Shown here piece after piece: positions 1 through 10,900 of a DNA stretch of 64,000 bases. Source of the DNA: Stratiolaelaps scimitus. Its lineage: Eukaryota; Arthropoda; Arachnida; Mesostigmata; Laelapidae. The number at the start of each line of letters is the position of its first letter. The first letter of the stretch is position 1. Position numbers and translations under genes: made by a program. The notes beneath the pieces were generated by a model, which saw only the letters and a list, made by a program, of their open reading frames with translations, searched no databases and was not told the origin of the DNA. The stretch covers positions 4,383,501 through 4,447,500 of the forward strand of contig JABWDB010000009.1 in assembly GCA_019614645.1 (NCBI GenBank), written 5' to 3'.

Positions 1-639
1 TTATTTCCTGCTGTCGGCTGCCGTGGTGCCTGCAAGAAATCTACCCCTTCTTGCATTGTCACCATAGAATGGTATGTTCTGGCGACGGGCTACGGGCGAG
101 GAACAGAAGACGCGATTCGTGAGAGCGAGATCGCAGGTGGATGAGGTTGACCAGCGTAATGTCCATCCTATTATATGTAATCGACGTCGGTACGTGGATC
201 GCCATCCATGCAACGACGGCTACGGAGCTTCTCCGAGCTGTGGTGTTCTTCTGCATACGTACCTCTGAGCTGTGGTAATAGGCGAACTGCTCTGGTGTTC
301 TGGTGCATACGTACCTCTGCCGAACGTTGCTTATTATTATCATTAGTATTGTTGTTGTTGCTCTTCTTGCTTTTAACAAATGTGTAGTTCGTACCACTGC
401 TGGGTGTAACCGTGTCCTCACAACTCCATATTGATGCCAAGCGGAGGAGGCGCTGTTCACATTAATTATAGTAGGTTACAAAGGGCTGGCTAGCTGCCTG
501 GCAGGCGGCACATGATCAGGTGTAGTACACCTCAATCTGCGCACTGTTGCACTGGAAATACACGCTTGTATTCGCAACTAGCGAACTCACGGAAGTGTGG
601 GGAGGGGATCGTTGTTTGAGGTAATTCCGTAATAGCGTA
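1..639. other. no gene seen; contains a short direct repeat
   Basis: No exon or conserved protein could be read on either strand. The only structure seen is a 27-base direct repeat at 241-267 and 293-319. Confidence 0.5.
241..319. repeat. 27-bp direct repeat pair
   Basis: The 27-base unit at 241-267, ending GCATACGTACCTCTG, recurs at 293-319 with two mismatches. The start-to-start spacing is 52 bases. It looks like a local duplication; I do not recognise a family. Confidence 0.7.
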
Positions 640-1240
640 TTAACTAATTAATGATTTAATCGAACGGCGCTCTCCCTGTTCGACATAAAGCTTGCTCCAA
701 TGGCCTCTTACGGTGTCCGACTCATTCGGAGCGACCTCAAGGAGTCCTACCTCGCGAAGCTGGACCGAGCGAAATCCAGCTTTCTGAAGAGGGTACTCTG
801 CCTGCCGGCAGAGGCCTGCAGCACCAAAACGCATCTACTGGCAGCCACGCGTAAATTCGTGGAGGAGCTCAAGGAACGCTTCCGCCTGCCCGTCCGGCAT
901 ACCGGACACACATCAAAGGATCCCGCAGAAAGATCGCTAACAATCGCTAAGCGGGCTGCTACCAAACAACAGCGATGACTTCAGACGCTTGGAAGAGCTG
1001 CTCGCACCGCAACCGGCGCCTGGTAACTAGATTCACGGTGCACGGCTTCCACAACCTCGCCTGCACGTCCGAGAATTTTTACGATCCGGACCCAGCCTGC
1101 ACATGTAGATTCTGTGGGGATGCGTGCCCCAGGTACCATCTCAGCACCTGCCAAGCAGGGCATTAATTGACCTGGATCACAGACCTCACCCCCCATCCTC
1201 ATCCTGACCAGTAAGGTCGTCATATAGATCTTCTGTTTTT
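640..1240 (+). mobile_element. non-LTR retrotransposon fragment, 3' end (reverse transcriptase C-terminus and zinc knuckle), frameshifted
   Basis: Translation from 700 gives a basic segment with LDRAKSSFLKRVLCLPAEA, which resembles the region after the thumb of LINE-type reverse transcriptases. It stops at 978. In another frame, from 975, the sequence continues with VTRFTVHGFHNLAC and then a cysteine/histidine cluster of spacing C-x2-C-x7-H-x3-C (CRFCGDACPRYHLSTC, about 1110-1157), the kind of zinc knuckle that ends many non-LTR elements. A frame change at about 975 and the absence of the upstream catalytic domain mark it as a dead, 5'-truncated copy. A related segment with the same cysteine/histidine spacing lies at the far end of the window (61850-62110, minus strand), which supports a dispersed family. 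I cannot name the clade. The limits are approximate. Confidence 0.6.
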
Positions 1241-3975
1241 ACACTGAACGAATTCGAAATATGCCAGTAGAAATCGACTCCACGACATTAGCCCACCTAC
1301 CCGTGGCCAAGCAAGCCAAGCGTAACTGAGCTTTCCAGCACGCGAAAGATTTACGCCGAGCTTTGGCTAATACGGCGGATCACTTGACGCATTTCGGCTG
1401 CTCCGAAATCACGACACCTGTGCACTGGACCACTTCAGGAATTGACGGCTCCCTTCGACTAAACGTGTCGGGGTCAGAGCTAACCCGTAGCTTCATCGTT
1501 AGAGGCTGCAGACACCTTTGCCCGCGAGTCTCGCCATGTGGCAAACGAACTCAGAAAACTGAAAGTACTCTGTTCGGAAGAAAACTTCGCTGTCAGAAAC
1601 ATCTGCAAAGCAGCTCCCGCCGGTATGAGGCTCGCTCCGATGAAATGCTCGCTGTCGAGAAGGCGTTGCCTTCTTGGCCGGTACTCCGGACACATTTCCT
1701 GAGAAGAGGGAGCCGATTCACTTTTTTTTTGGCTTGACAGAACCAATCTCCAGAATATTACACACATGCCTTGCGGAGTTCTCGACACTATGTGACAGCT
1801 TACTAATGAGAGCGACCTGCCCGTCTATGGCGAAGGCAGAGCCCATAGAGGGTATCCACCTGTTGCTCGTTCGTATATGAAATCCGTCTCTGCGACCAGA
1901 CTTATTCGCGTGTCAGACAAGGGGAGCTCATCTTTGTTGTTGAAACTATAGACGTCTGACTCTACAAAACCGATTTAATAATAAGGCCTTTCAAAGTTGG
2001 CAGAGTTCCCCGCCAGGAGGCTCTCTCGCACCGTTTTCTGCACACAACTGTGAAATTCAACACGAGGCATCGCGTGCTATGCGTCTGCGAGCTAAACTCC
2101 AAGTAATCCAAGCTCACCGTCAACATATTCCCAGGCGTTCCCTCAATCTGCCAGTTCATTTCCCTTCTAGACGCCGGCACTAAATTATACAACGAGTTAC
2201 CAAAAACAAAGATATTTCCTCTCAAATACAATATTTACGCGACACACTCCCCCTAAGGAATAATTGATCCTACACTCCGATGACGGCCGCACAATCAGTC
2301 TTCTCGCTCGCGCTAGCACGCATCGTCCATATTCAGTGTCCTGCCCCGTTTTTTTGCTGATCTCACCATTTTTGACAGGAAAAACTCCACCATCGATCCA
2401 TTGAACGCTTTCGTACCGAGCAGTACGTCCCCCTCGGTTGTCCCTGCAGGGTTGCCGCTATCGATGAGGAAAAAAAGTTACAGTGACACGTTTCCCGCTC
2501 ACATCAAGTATATTAAGTGAGCCAGCCAGCCAGCCCTGAAACGGGCGACGCTTTGACCGTCAATGTTGAATTTTTCCCCAACGCACCCCCCTCTCTCTCT
2601 CTCTCTGTTCTCTTTAATTAACTCGATTTAATTTCGGGCAAGTCCTCCACACCCTTCTTCGGAGCTGGGGGAGCCAGGCTAAAAAGAGGTAACGAACAGA
2701 GGAGATTGCAAATCATGCGAAATTCTTCGCTCATATTCCTATTGCTGTCTGCGCCGCCGCGGGAAAACAGTGACAAACATTCAATTAGAGATCTGCATAA
2801 TTTATGAGGAAGTGGCTAATTTAGGGGGTACGAGTCGCAATTAGTGCCGAGTACGACTGCGGCAAGCGGGTGAGCGAGCAACCGTTCTATCAGAGTTGAT
2901 TCTGCTGATACACGACGGAGAAATGAAATGAATTTAGTTGAATAGATCAGGGCAACACATGACAAATAGGTGAATTTCACAGAGAGCTTGTACGTTTTAG
3001 TCACGGAGTACGTTCGCGCTATTGAACAGAGTACCTCTCCCGCTTGCCAGGTGCCTATGTAGGTGGTATAGGTGTCCATGAATGTTGTGAGTAGAACTAG
3101 TGCGTCCTGGTATTTTATGCTTGTTTTGAATTGAACCCTTGGGATGCACTTATAGTGAACTCTGTAAAGCATCATGTACTGTGTATATTATTATTATTAT
3201 TATATTATGTTGTATATACATATATAGGGTACCACACGGTACCACAACTAATTTCGACGCGTATATTTACTCTGCGAGTACACACGTTCCTTATCATTGT
3301 TTACTAATGGAATCTGTTTTGCTGCTGCGTTCTGCTATTGCGGATGATAGCATTCGGCGATTACGACACACCCCGACAGCACAAGAAGAGCTGTCCATAA
3401 CTACATTGGATGTGGCTAGATACGAAGTTTTGTTTTTTACTAACGTGGGGAGGGGAAGATCATAAGAGCAAGCGGCTCCAGGAAGCTCTTCCTCGTTCGG
3501 CTGGCCTTTGCTGGCTGCGAACTGGTGACCGGCTACCAAACGTATAATAATACATTTTCTCGTCTCATTTGCGGCTTTTGTTACTCGTACGACGATACCG
3601 CGCGGTCATGTACGCGTTACACCCACCCCTGTGCCGCCGTTCGGGTCTGACGTTGTGTAGCGTGAGCTTACGATACTGTGCGTTTGAACGTGTCACTCGG
3701 ATGGTAGCAAATCAGTGTGTAGATATGCGGCTTAGATATTGCATTTATTATTGTGTGTGTACTATCGTGTAGTGCCCGCCGGGACCATTCGCGTCGGTAC
3801 GATGCGACGAAGGTCTGGAGTCAGGGCTGTTGTTGCTGGAACTGCTGATGTTCTCGTCTCGCTCGCAGCTGTTGATTGGGTATGCAAGCAAATGGCGCAG
3901 AGCGGCCATAATGCTATTTTAGAGGAACAATGATGATATATATATATATATATATACATGGAAGCCTCTCTTCTT
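1241..3975. other. no gene seen; probably decayed repeats
   Basis: One plus-strand frame from about 1508 to 1702 is open and coding-like (it includes RHVANELRKLKVLCSEENF) but has no recognised family, and it may be a remnant of a retroelement open reading frame. A (CT)n run lies at 2587-2606, and (TA)n lies at 3936-3957. Nothing else could be supported. Confidence 0.35.
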
Positions 3976-4234
3976 CTATTCTATGGAAACCACCAAACGG
4001 GAAGGACAACTGAGGAGAAAAGTCTGACAACGGGCCATAGTCAAGCTATTAGGTTTTACTGGACACAATGACAACTGTACTCGCTTATCTCGCGTACGAT
4101 TGCCATGACAGCGATAAGTTAATGGGGTGCCTACGACGCGATTCGGCTGGTTTGGTGATGGTTCAGGAACAACTATTTTTAAATACATTTGCCCCGTATG
4201 TTTCAAAGACGGAGTTCGCCCTGCAACATTGACA

Positions 4235-4390
4235 ACACAGAGGTTGTCGGTTACCACTGTCAGCGCGGTGGCTTGGACGGCTAAGTCTCTAGCTGGTTCG
4301 AGTCCCTCGACCTGACATAAAAGAACACTTAAGCATTGTAAAGATTGCAGTCCCTTCAATGAACCAATAAACCGTTACCTTTATCGAATG
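4235..4390 (+). repeat. tRNA-like SINE copy A
   Basis: A polymerase III B-box-like sequence, GGTTCGAGTCCC, lies at about 4295-4306. It is followed by a tail containing AAGCATTGTA, a GTCCCTTCAAT block and ACCAATAAACC. The same ordered blocks recur at about 20170-20265. This is consistent with a tRNA-derived SINE family; the A box is poorly preserved, so the left limit is uncertain. Confidence 0.55.
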
Positions 4391-5869
4391 ACCGATATTT
4401 CTCGAAACACGATCTGCTATTTACCGATACAGTTCGGCAAGATGTAACTGCTTGCACCTCTTGGTAGATTTTCTAAGGGACTCATTGGGAAAGGGCATGA
4501 CACGTAAAGCGTACAAAAGGATAGTCGACTAGGGGACTTGTTATAACAAGCTAGATAAGATATGATAACTATAGTCTGCAGGGATTGCTGTTGTTAACGA
4601 GCTCTACCACGTTACCGCCTTATGTAGGCTTTTGATTTCGGCTGGATTCCCCTTGTTCCGAGCTGCAGCCAACAACAGGTACTTTGATCGGCCACCTAAG
4701 TGTAACAAGCTCTATCCGGTAGGCCTCTCAAAGTAAGCCAATTGAGCCTTGGAACCGAGAAGCACTCCGCAGACCAGCACTGTGATACCAGGAGCAGAAC
4801 ATAATCAATACCCACCGTTGTTGTCCTTTGATGCTCATCCGACAAGAGAGAGAGAGAGAGATCTCACAAAACAACTAACAGGTACCGAGCACAGTTTAAA
4901 AGCAGCGGTTGTGTGAGGGTGGAGCCCCGGTCGAGAACGAAGTCTAGTGATAGCGATGGATGGTGGCAGCGACATTCGACAGCGAAAGACCCCATCCGTT
5001 AAAACGCTTGCCTGTGTTACCTGTCCCCCGAGGCAGTTCCTTCTCCGAGGACGATATAAGACAAGCAAGAGAATGTTCAGCGAAGTACTGAGCTATCTAT
5101 TGGTGTTCATTGTTTTCGACAGCGATGTATGGCCTACGAAAAGGACTGAAGACGAGGCAAACCTTCAATAGAACGGATGTCCCCATACGACTGATTTATA
5201 CAGATTAATGAATAGACTACTACCTACAAGTAGGCCTCATATATAATCGAAGGACAACCACTGGTGGCTTTTTTTTTTGGCGAAATTCTGTATCACTCCA
5301 CCCACGCTATGGACCAATACACACCGTCGATCTATCTTGTCGTGTAATACATTCGTTCCCAGTTCCCCCGGTAAATACATGCTCAGATACTCTATCATAC
5401 GCTGACGAAATAAAAATAATAATTCCCTGTTTAGCTCGCAGAATTTATCTGGAGTGAGAGTTCGCCTACAATTAGTAATAATTTATATTAGATATAAACG
5501 CTTCCTAACAATTTATTCGCTTTAAGCTTTCTGGTTAAACACTTTCTCTATAAGGATGCATGTATTCCCGATACCGTTTGTGAGAGCCGGCCCGTTACGT
5601 TTGTCGAATGTGCATTGGAGGAGGGTGATCTTTGCGACTGATTTAATTCTACATTTTGTCGACAAAATTATTTCGATTTTTTCGAAGATTTCCTTGGGAA
5701 AAATATGAATCTTTTTTTTACGTCCAAAAAGCTGCAAAAATATTTTTTTAAAGTGAGAAAATGTGGCTTGATAATGGGAAATTCGTTGTGAAAACAAGAG
5801 AAAAAAATAGACCACCCGTTGTTTAAGTTGTTTTGAGAGATCCGCGTAGTAGTTAGCCGTTCGACTACG
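4391..5869. other. no gene seen
   Basis: This stretch is low in coding signal on both strands. It has a (GA)n run at 4848-4861, and AT-rich sequence towards 5400-5800. No exon, RNA gene or element end was recognised. Confidence 0.5.
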
Positions 5870-6480
5870 TTGAGGCTACGTTGAGGGAAGATCTAGGACG
5901 GTGCCCCGAAAAGGCTGATTGATTCTATCACCGTCAGACTCCATTTCGCCTCCTTCAGGCCGTAGATGTTAGACATGATCCTGATGAGTTTTGCGGTTGC
6001 TTTTGAAACTCGGGTTACTGCTGACGTTACTGGTTTGACGTGGGGGTCCTGCTCATCGTCCGGTCGAGGTGTATATTAAGGTATCTATCAAGGTGTATAT
6101 TAACTTCTAAGATGTTTTCATCCGCAATCTTCAGCTGTACGTCAGGGCCTCGTTTCCTGAGTCTAGGAAATAGATAGACGCTCAACATAGTATGAGGTCA
6201 GAAGGCAGAGGCGTTTTGTCAGCCACGTCAACCCCCTGCACTGGATCGGCCCGACACTTTTAGAATGGCTCTCATGGTGTCCGTGCGTTTGAAGAAATTT
6301 CTCTAAAAAACGGGCATTGTTTCCTGTCTATTAGCAGTATGGCTTCGCTCGTTGAGGGAGCAAGCACTGGGCTATTTTCCTCCATTCACAGGTAGATCTC
6401 TGATCTCTCCACTAGATCTACACCCGCTCTCTCAGTCGTAGAACCCCATCGCAGGCCAATGTTCCTTGGGAGAGAGCCTA
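5870..6480 (-). mobile_element. non-LTR retrotransposon reverse transcriptase remnant (thumb region)
   Basis: Read on the minus strand, the sequence at about 6160-6090 gives RKRGPDVQLKIADENILEV, followed by IHLDR. This parallels the 'KYLGVHLD' strand after the catalytic core of non-LTR reverse transcriptases. Further on (about 6060-5905) comes a long open frame with HVKPVTSAVTRVSKATAKL and then ESISLFGAP, matching the usual thumb helix and the 'xSILLYGAPVW' motif. The segment carrying IHLDR is locally duplicated (the 13-mer AGGTGTATATTAA occurs twice on the plus strand, at 6066-6078 and 6090-6102). Upstream frames are broken by stops, so this is a dead fragment. It shows a different part of the reverse transcriptase from the fragment at 640-1240, so I cannot say whether the two families are the same. 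Confidence 0.6.
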
Positions 6481-7670
6481 AGATAGACCCCTGTGAAAGC
6501 CCTGTCATCATTTTGTAGATTACGTTCCCGCAAAATTTTGTCGTGGGCGATTTAGCATTTGCCAGCTGGGTTTGTGGTTAAAAATGAGTTTGTACCAACC
6601 GCAGGTAAAAGTCGAGAGAGGGTAAATAGGGCTCAGTGTCCTTCTCTAACAAGTTGTTCATATGTTATTAGATATGGTGCAAATATCTTGTACGATGTTA
6701 TATCGTCTTGGATACCTTTACGAAAATTAAAGCGTATACAGTGGTGTGGATAAGCTTAAGTCACCCCTATATTTCAATAAATCGTTACAGAGAATATACA
6801 TTTGAGTTCTGTATCGGCACATATATCATGTACATCATGTATTAATGTACGTGTCAAGTAACATAGATACGATAAAGAACAGCGCATATGGCGGCGCAAA
6901 CAACCTGCTACAATGAAATGTGCCATTTTTCAAGTGTGCAAAATGATAAGTCACCCTCAGTTAATTGATATATATATATATCTTTTTTTTTTTTTTCCTA
7001 TTTATTCCTGCTTTCCGAACACAAACTCAACAGAAACCTCCGCCATCTACATCAATACAAGTATAATATATAATGCTGACTATCCAGACAGCGCTCATTC
7101 AAGGACGATAGATGTTTGGAAGGTACAACCGTCCTCGCAGGAGCAGGACGGCCGCAGGGTCCTCCTGTAACTCTCCTGTAGCATGCTCTCCTTGCTTGCT
7201 CAGCTAGTCGCCCTTGGCATTCGCTCATTCTCGGCGCACACTGAATAGCCTTTTGCGTGAGCATTTCCTGTCACGTACGTCGTCTCTCCGAATGGGAAAT
7301 CTCTCCCGTTTTTTTTTTTCTGCCGTGGCGGCCGTTGGCGATGCGTTGCTCCTTCGTTGGGTCGGGCTCGCTGTTGCTGCGTCGGCGTGACGCTACGAAG
7401 GATGAGGAATTCTCAATTCTCCTCGCCCGCGAACCCGTTGGCTGTTATTATTATTATGATTATTATCTGTCCTTTGTCCGGCGGCGACCTCATTCTGAGC
7501 ACAGCTCTGCTCGGGACTGTTCTCCGACTAGCCCCTCTTGCCGAGGCTTGCGAGCCATGTCTCTCCCATCCGACATCCTCGTCGCACACAAACACGCACG
7601 CCCACGCGAAGACCGACCCGCGAAGATTCCACATGCTGCGGGGTTCCCCTATCAAGGCCGACCCTTCTTA
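6481..7670. other. no gene seen; AT-rich then GC-rich
   Basis: AT-rich sequence with (TA)n at about 6968-6980 changes near 7130 into a GC-richer segment. Several frames are open there, as expected from base composition. None gave a recognisable protein. Confidence 0.4.
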
Positions 7671-7678
7671 GGCAGGGT

Positions 7679-7966
7679 TTAGAGCCCGGTGTGCGTAGTA
7701 TCCGACGAGTCGATCTCGCCTGAAGTGCCATCAGCAGTGCCGTCCGTATCGTTGTCGTTGCTGCCCGCCGCCTCGCTCTCTGTGTCAGACACAAGTCGAC
7801 TCGCGGACGAACAAAGAAACCGGGGCGGATCGACCGTGCGCGTTAGGCGGTAAACGGGGCCGCGACGTTGGGGGAGGCGTTGGGGGGCGGCGTCTCCGCC
7901 TGTATCGTTCCTGCGCAGTGTGCAGTGAATAGGACAAGAGAGGTCGACTTGCTTGCAGAGCATCAC
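7679..7966 (-). other. candidate terminal exon with acidic Ser/Asp/Thr tail, unassigned
   Basis: A minus-strand frame ends at 7679 with an acidic, low-complexity tail (it includes VSDTESEAAGSNDNDTDG and ends DSSDTTHTGL). The third codon positions there lean to G/C, as in the confirmed genes of the window. A possible splice acceptor (GTCTGACACAG) precedes the acidic part. No matching upstream exon was found and no family is recognised. The higher-coordinate half may simply be intron. Treat as a candidate only. Confidence 0.2.
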
Positions 7967-10900
7967 GTGAATCTACCTACGTATTGTGATGTTTAGGCTG
8001 TTTGTTTATCTGTGTGACATGTAGCGTGGGAGAGCGTCGTCATGCTGCGATAACAATAATAACAATGATAATAATTATAGGTTGGCTTGTTGTCTACAGG
8101 TACAGTAACGTATTGTGTCTAACTATCCTGCTGGATTTTCGTGTAGATCTTGGATTTTCGCGGTCCGCTCGATAAACGCGTGGGACAGCGAACGGCCGAT
8201 GGGCTACACTTGTGGACACTGGAAATGTCAGCATTTGAGATGCATAAGCAAACAAATAATAAAATATAATAGGACTATTAAAACATGTCGAATATTGCTT
8301 CCATACGCACCGCCGTTCTTACCGGAACGGTCGAACTATATTTTATGACGTGCGGAACCCTACAGACACATATGCTTGGGAGAGATACAAAAAGAACAGA
8401 TAAGTCCGTATCATTCTCTTCCACTTTGAAGTTTGCTCGTTCGCGGTTAATTCCGCTCCCCGTAATGTGCAGACGCCCTCGTAGAACTACGACGTGTATT
8501 GTATCTGTATAGAGTTAAGCAGTGATTGCGCGGTGTTTGTCCATGATGAACTTTCGCCATTGACAAGTTCGCCAAGAAGAAAAAAGGGTATATAATGCCA
8601 CGAGGCCGTGCACAGCCTGATGTGTACGCTTGAATGTACGCCGGTGAATGCAAAGAAATGCCTTGTGTATAAATACAAAAAAAAAGTATATTTTTATATA
8701 AGGCTGCATTGAAGGTATGGAGTGAATTGAAATTTTCTTTGATACACGTGTCGAATTGAAATGTCGTCTGAGTCTTGTTCGTGATTTGAGCTCGGACGGT
8801 ATAAAATTACGCGGGATAGGACGACTCGCTTCGAACGGTAACGGCCTATTATCTATACTGATCTCTTATTTTGTTCGAATCTCGTACTGTCGTCTGTTTG
8901 AAATGAGTTAACATTACGCGTTTGAATTACAAATCGAGTAGATACACAATGAAGCCTCTGGTGATTATATCCGAAACGTATTTTAAATGAATTCTCTAAG
9001 TTTTTGTATATTGTATATTGAGAGAGAGGGAGAGAGAGAGATTCGGGTTCGTCATGTCATCCGAGAAGAGACAAGGTTCTGAGAGAATGCTTCATTCAGC
9101 CATCTGCATAATTGCCTTCTTACTAATTAAATGTGAAATTACATCGAATCGTAATGCCGCCGGATGCTGGCATATTGGTTTGGCGTATTTATTATTATTG
9201 TGATTATAATAGATGAGCCATGTACCGGAAGAGAGGGTACGACACCGAATCCCCAATCACTGGAGAAGGAGGAAGGCTCACTGATTTCATGCAAATTCGC
9301 CAAATTGAATAACATCTATATAAAAGAAACCTTCCGACAAATTATTATTCTTTCTCTAAAATCAAGACGCGATCGGACTCATCAATGAAACCCCTATCGG
9401 TTCACCTAAAAATGTAAAAACTCTCTTGTATGCTAGCTATGGAAAAATATTTCAAAATGGAAATTTGACGCAAATTAGTATTTCAACAAAACACCTCTGG
9501 TGCGAAGGTCAGCAACGATGGTCTATATATTAGGAATATACAGTGTCATATAGCTGTAGTGGCCGTCTATTGGAGAAACAGGAAGACGGCAGAGCAGAAC
9601 GGGAAGGCATGATACCGAAAGTAGACGTCGACACTTAGGCCCTTTGGCCTAGAATCTGGCCGATTTTTTGGCACGTCGCCATCAGGGAGGTCGAAAGGTC
9701 ATTAAGGCCCTGGAAGGGCTTGGACGTCAGACGTCAGCCTGGCGATCTCCCGGATCCGGTGACTTGCAACGTGAGCGTCAGAATATAGACACGACCGCCC
9801 ATACGTCAGAATAACGATTACCGTACTATAAGGTTTAGGTAATTCTCAGCCCCTTACTAACTGATCCTGTGAGGATGATGATGTGTTTTGGTAGCACTGC
9901 TCTTAAACTAATGCATATATATATATAAATGCATAGATGCCCTCAGGTTCACGTGAACATTCGTATCGTCACCAGCGTCCAGCCCTAAAGCAGCCATTGG
10001 GGATGGTCGTACCCCTCGTGATCCGCTTACTTTCCGGTTACTGTTTCGATTTTTGTGTCGAAAACAAGCATTTCGCCGTATCTCCTCTATTCGGGACGTG
10101 CAGATGTGGCCGTCGTCTAACGAATCAGAAACCCTCTGTCGCTCATCTCGTTTGTTTGCCGTCCGTCGTGAGAAGCCGTCACAAAGCGGCGGGAACAATC
10201 ACTGGCTTGCGGCCGAATAACCTTTCGTCGTTCTTGGAGCGAGGTCATCGCGCTCGAATCCGGAAATGAGAATTCTAGAAAGGGGAACGAAGTGCCGGGC
10301 ATCCGACATCTATGCGACGTTCTCCTAGTGCGTGCCGGGGCTGGCAGCGCCAGTCGCCGCCGCCGCCGATAGCAATTCAGGTCTGGACCGGACCAGCCGT
10401 CTGTGAGTCTGTCTTCCCAGTTCACCAGATCCGGTTGGCTAGCCGCTGTGGCAAGGTGTAGGTGTGGGTGTGTTGAATTGTGAACGAACTCGGCCGTTAT
10501 TCCGTGATCCATTACACGGCCACGGGACTGACGTTGATCCTGGCGTCGTCGTCGGCGGTAAGCTTTGAATCAGAATACATTTAAATCGAGCGCGAGAAAC
10601 TGAGAACTACGGACGTATAGCTTAGCGTATGGAATGATTAAGTGTGTGTGTGTGTACGGAAATTCTCGCCTTAATAAAACTGTGTATAACACGCGTATAT
10701 TAGAAGCATGCGTCATGGTTCCCCTACCGGTCATTCACCAGAGGCGCGTATAAGCTGACATTCGAAGACATCTTAATTAATTTATGACAAAAAAATGTAC
10801 ATAGGACATCCGATATGGGCCTGTTCATGATGTCAACACTTCCTCCCCTCTGTCTCGGTTTCAACCGGCGGTCACCTTCAAGCGGATGCGACCGTAGAGC

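Noticed and set aside
10117..10512. A 131-codon minus-strand frame, and an opposing plus frame ending before a GTAAGC
   Set aside because: The stretch is GC-rich and open on both strands. The plus frame has an in-frame stop with no acceptor after it, and neither product is recognisable.
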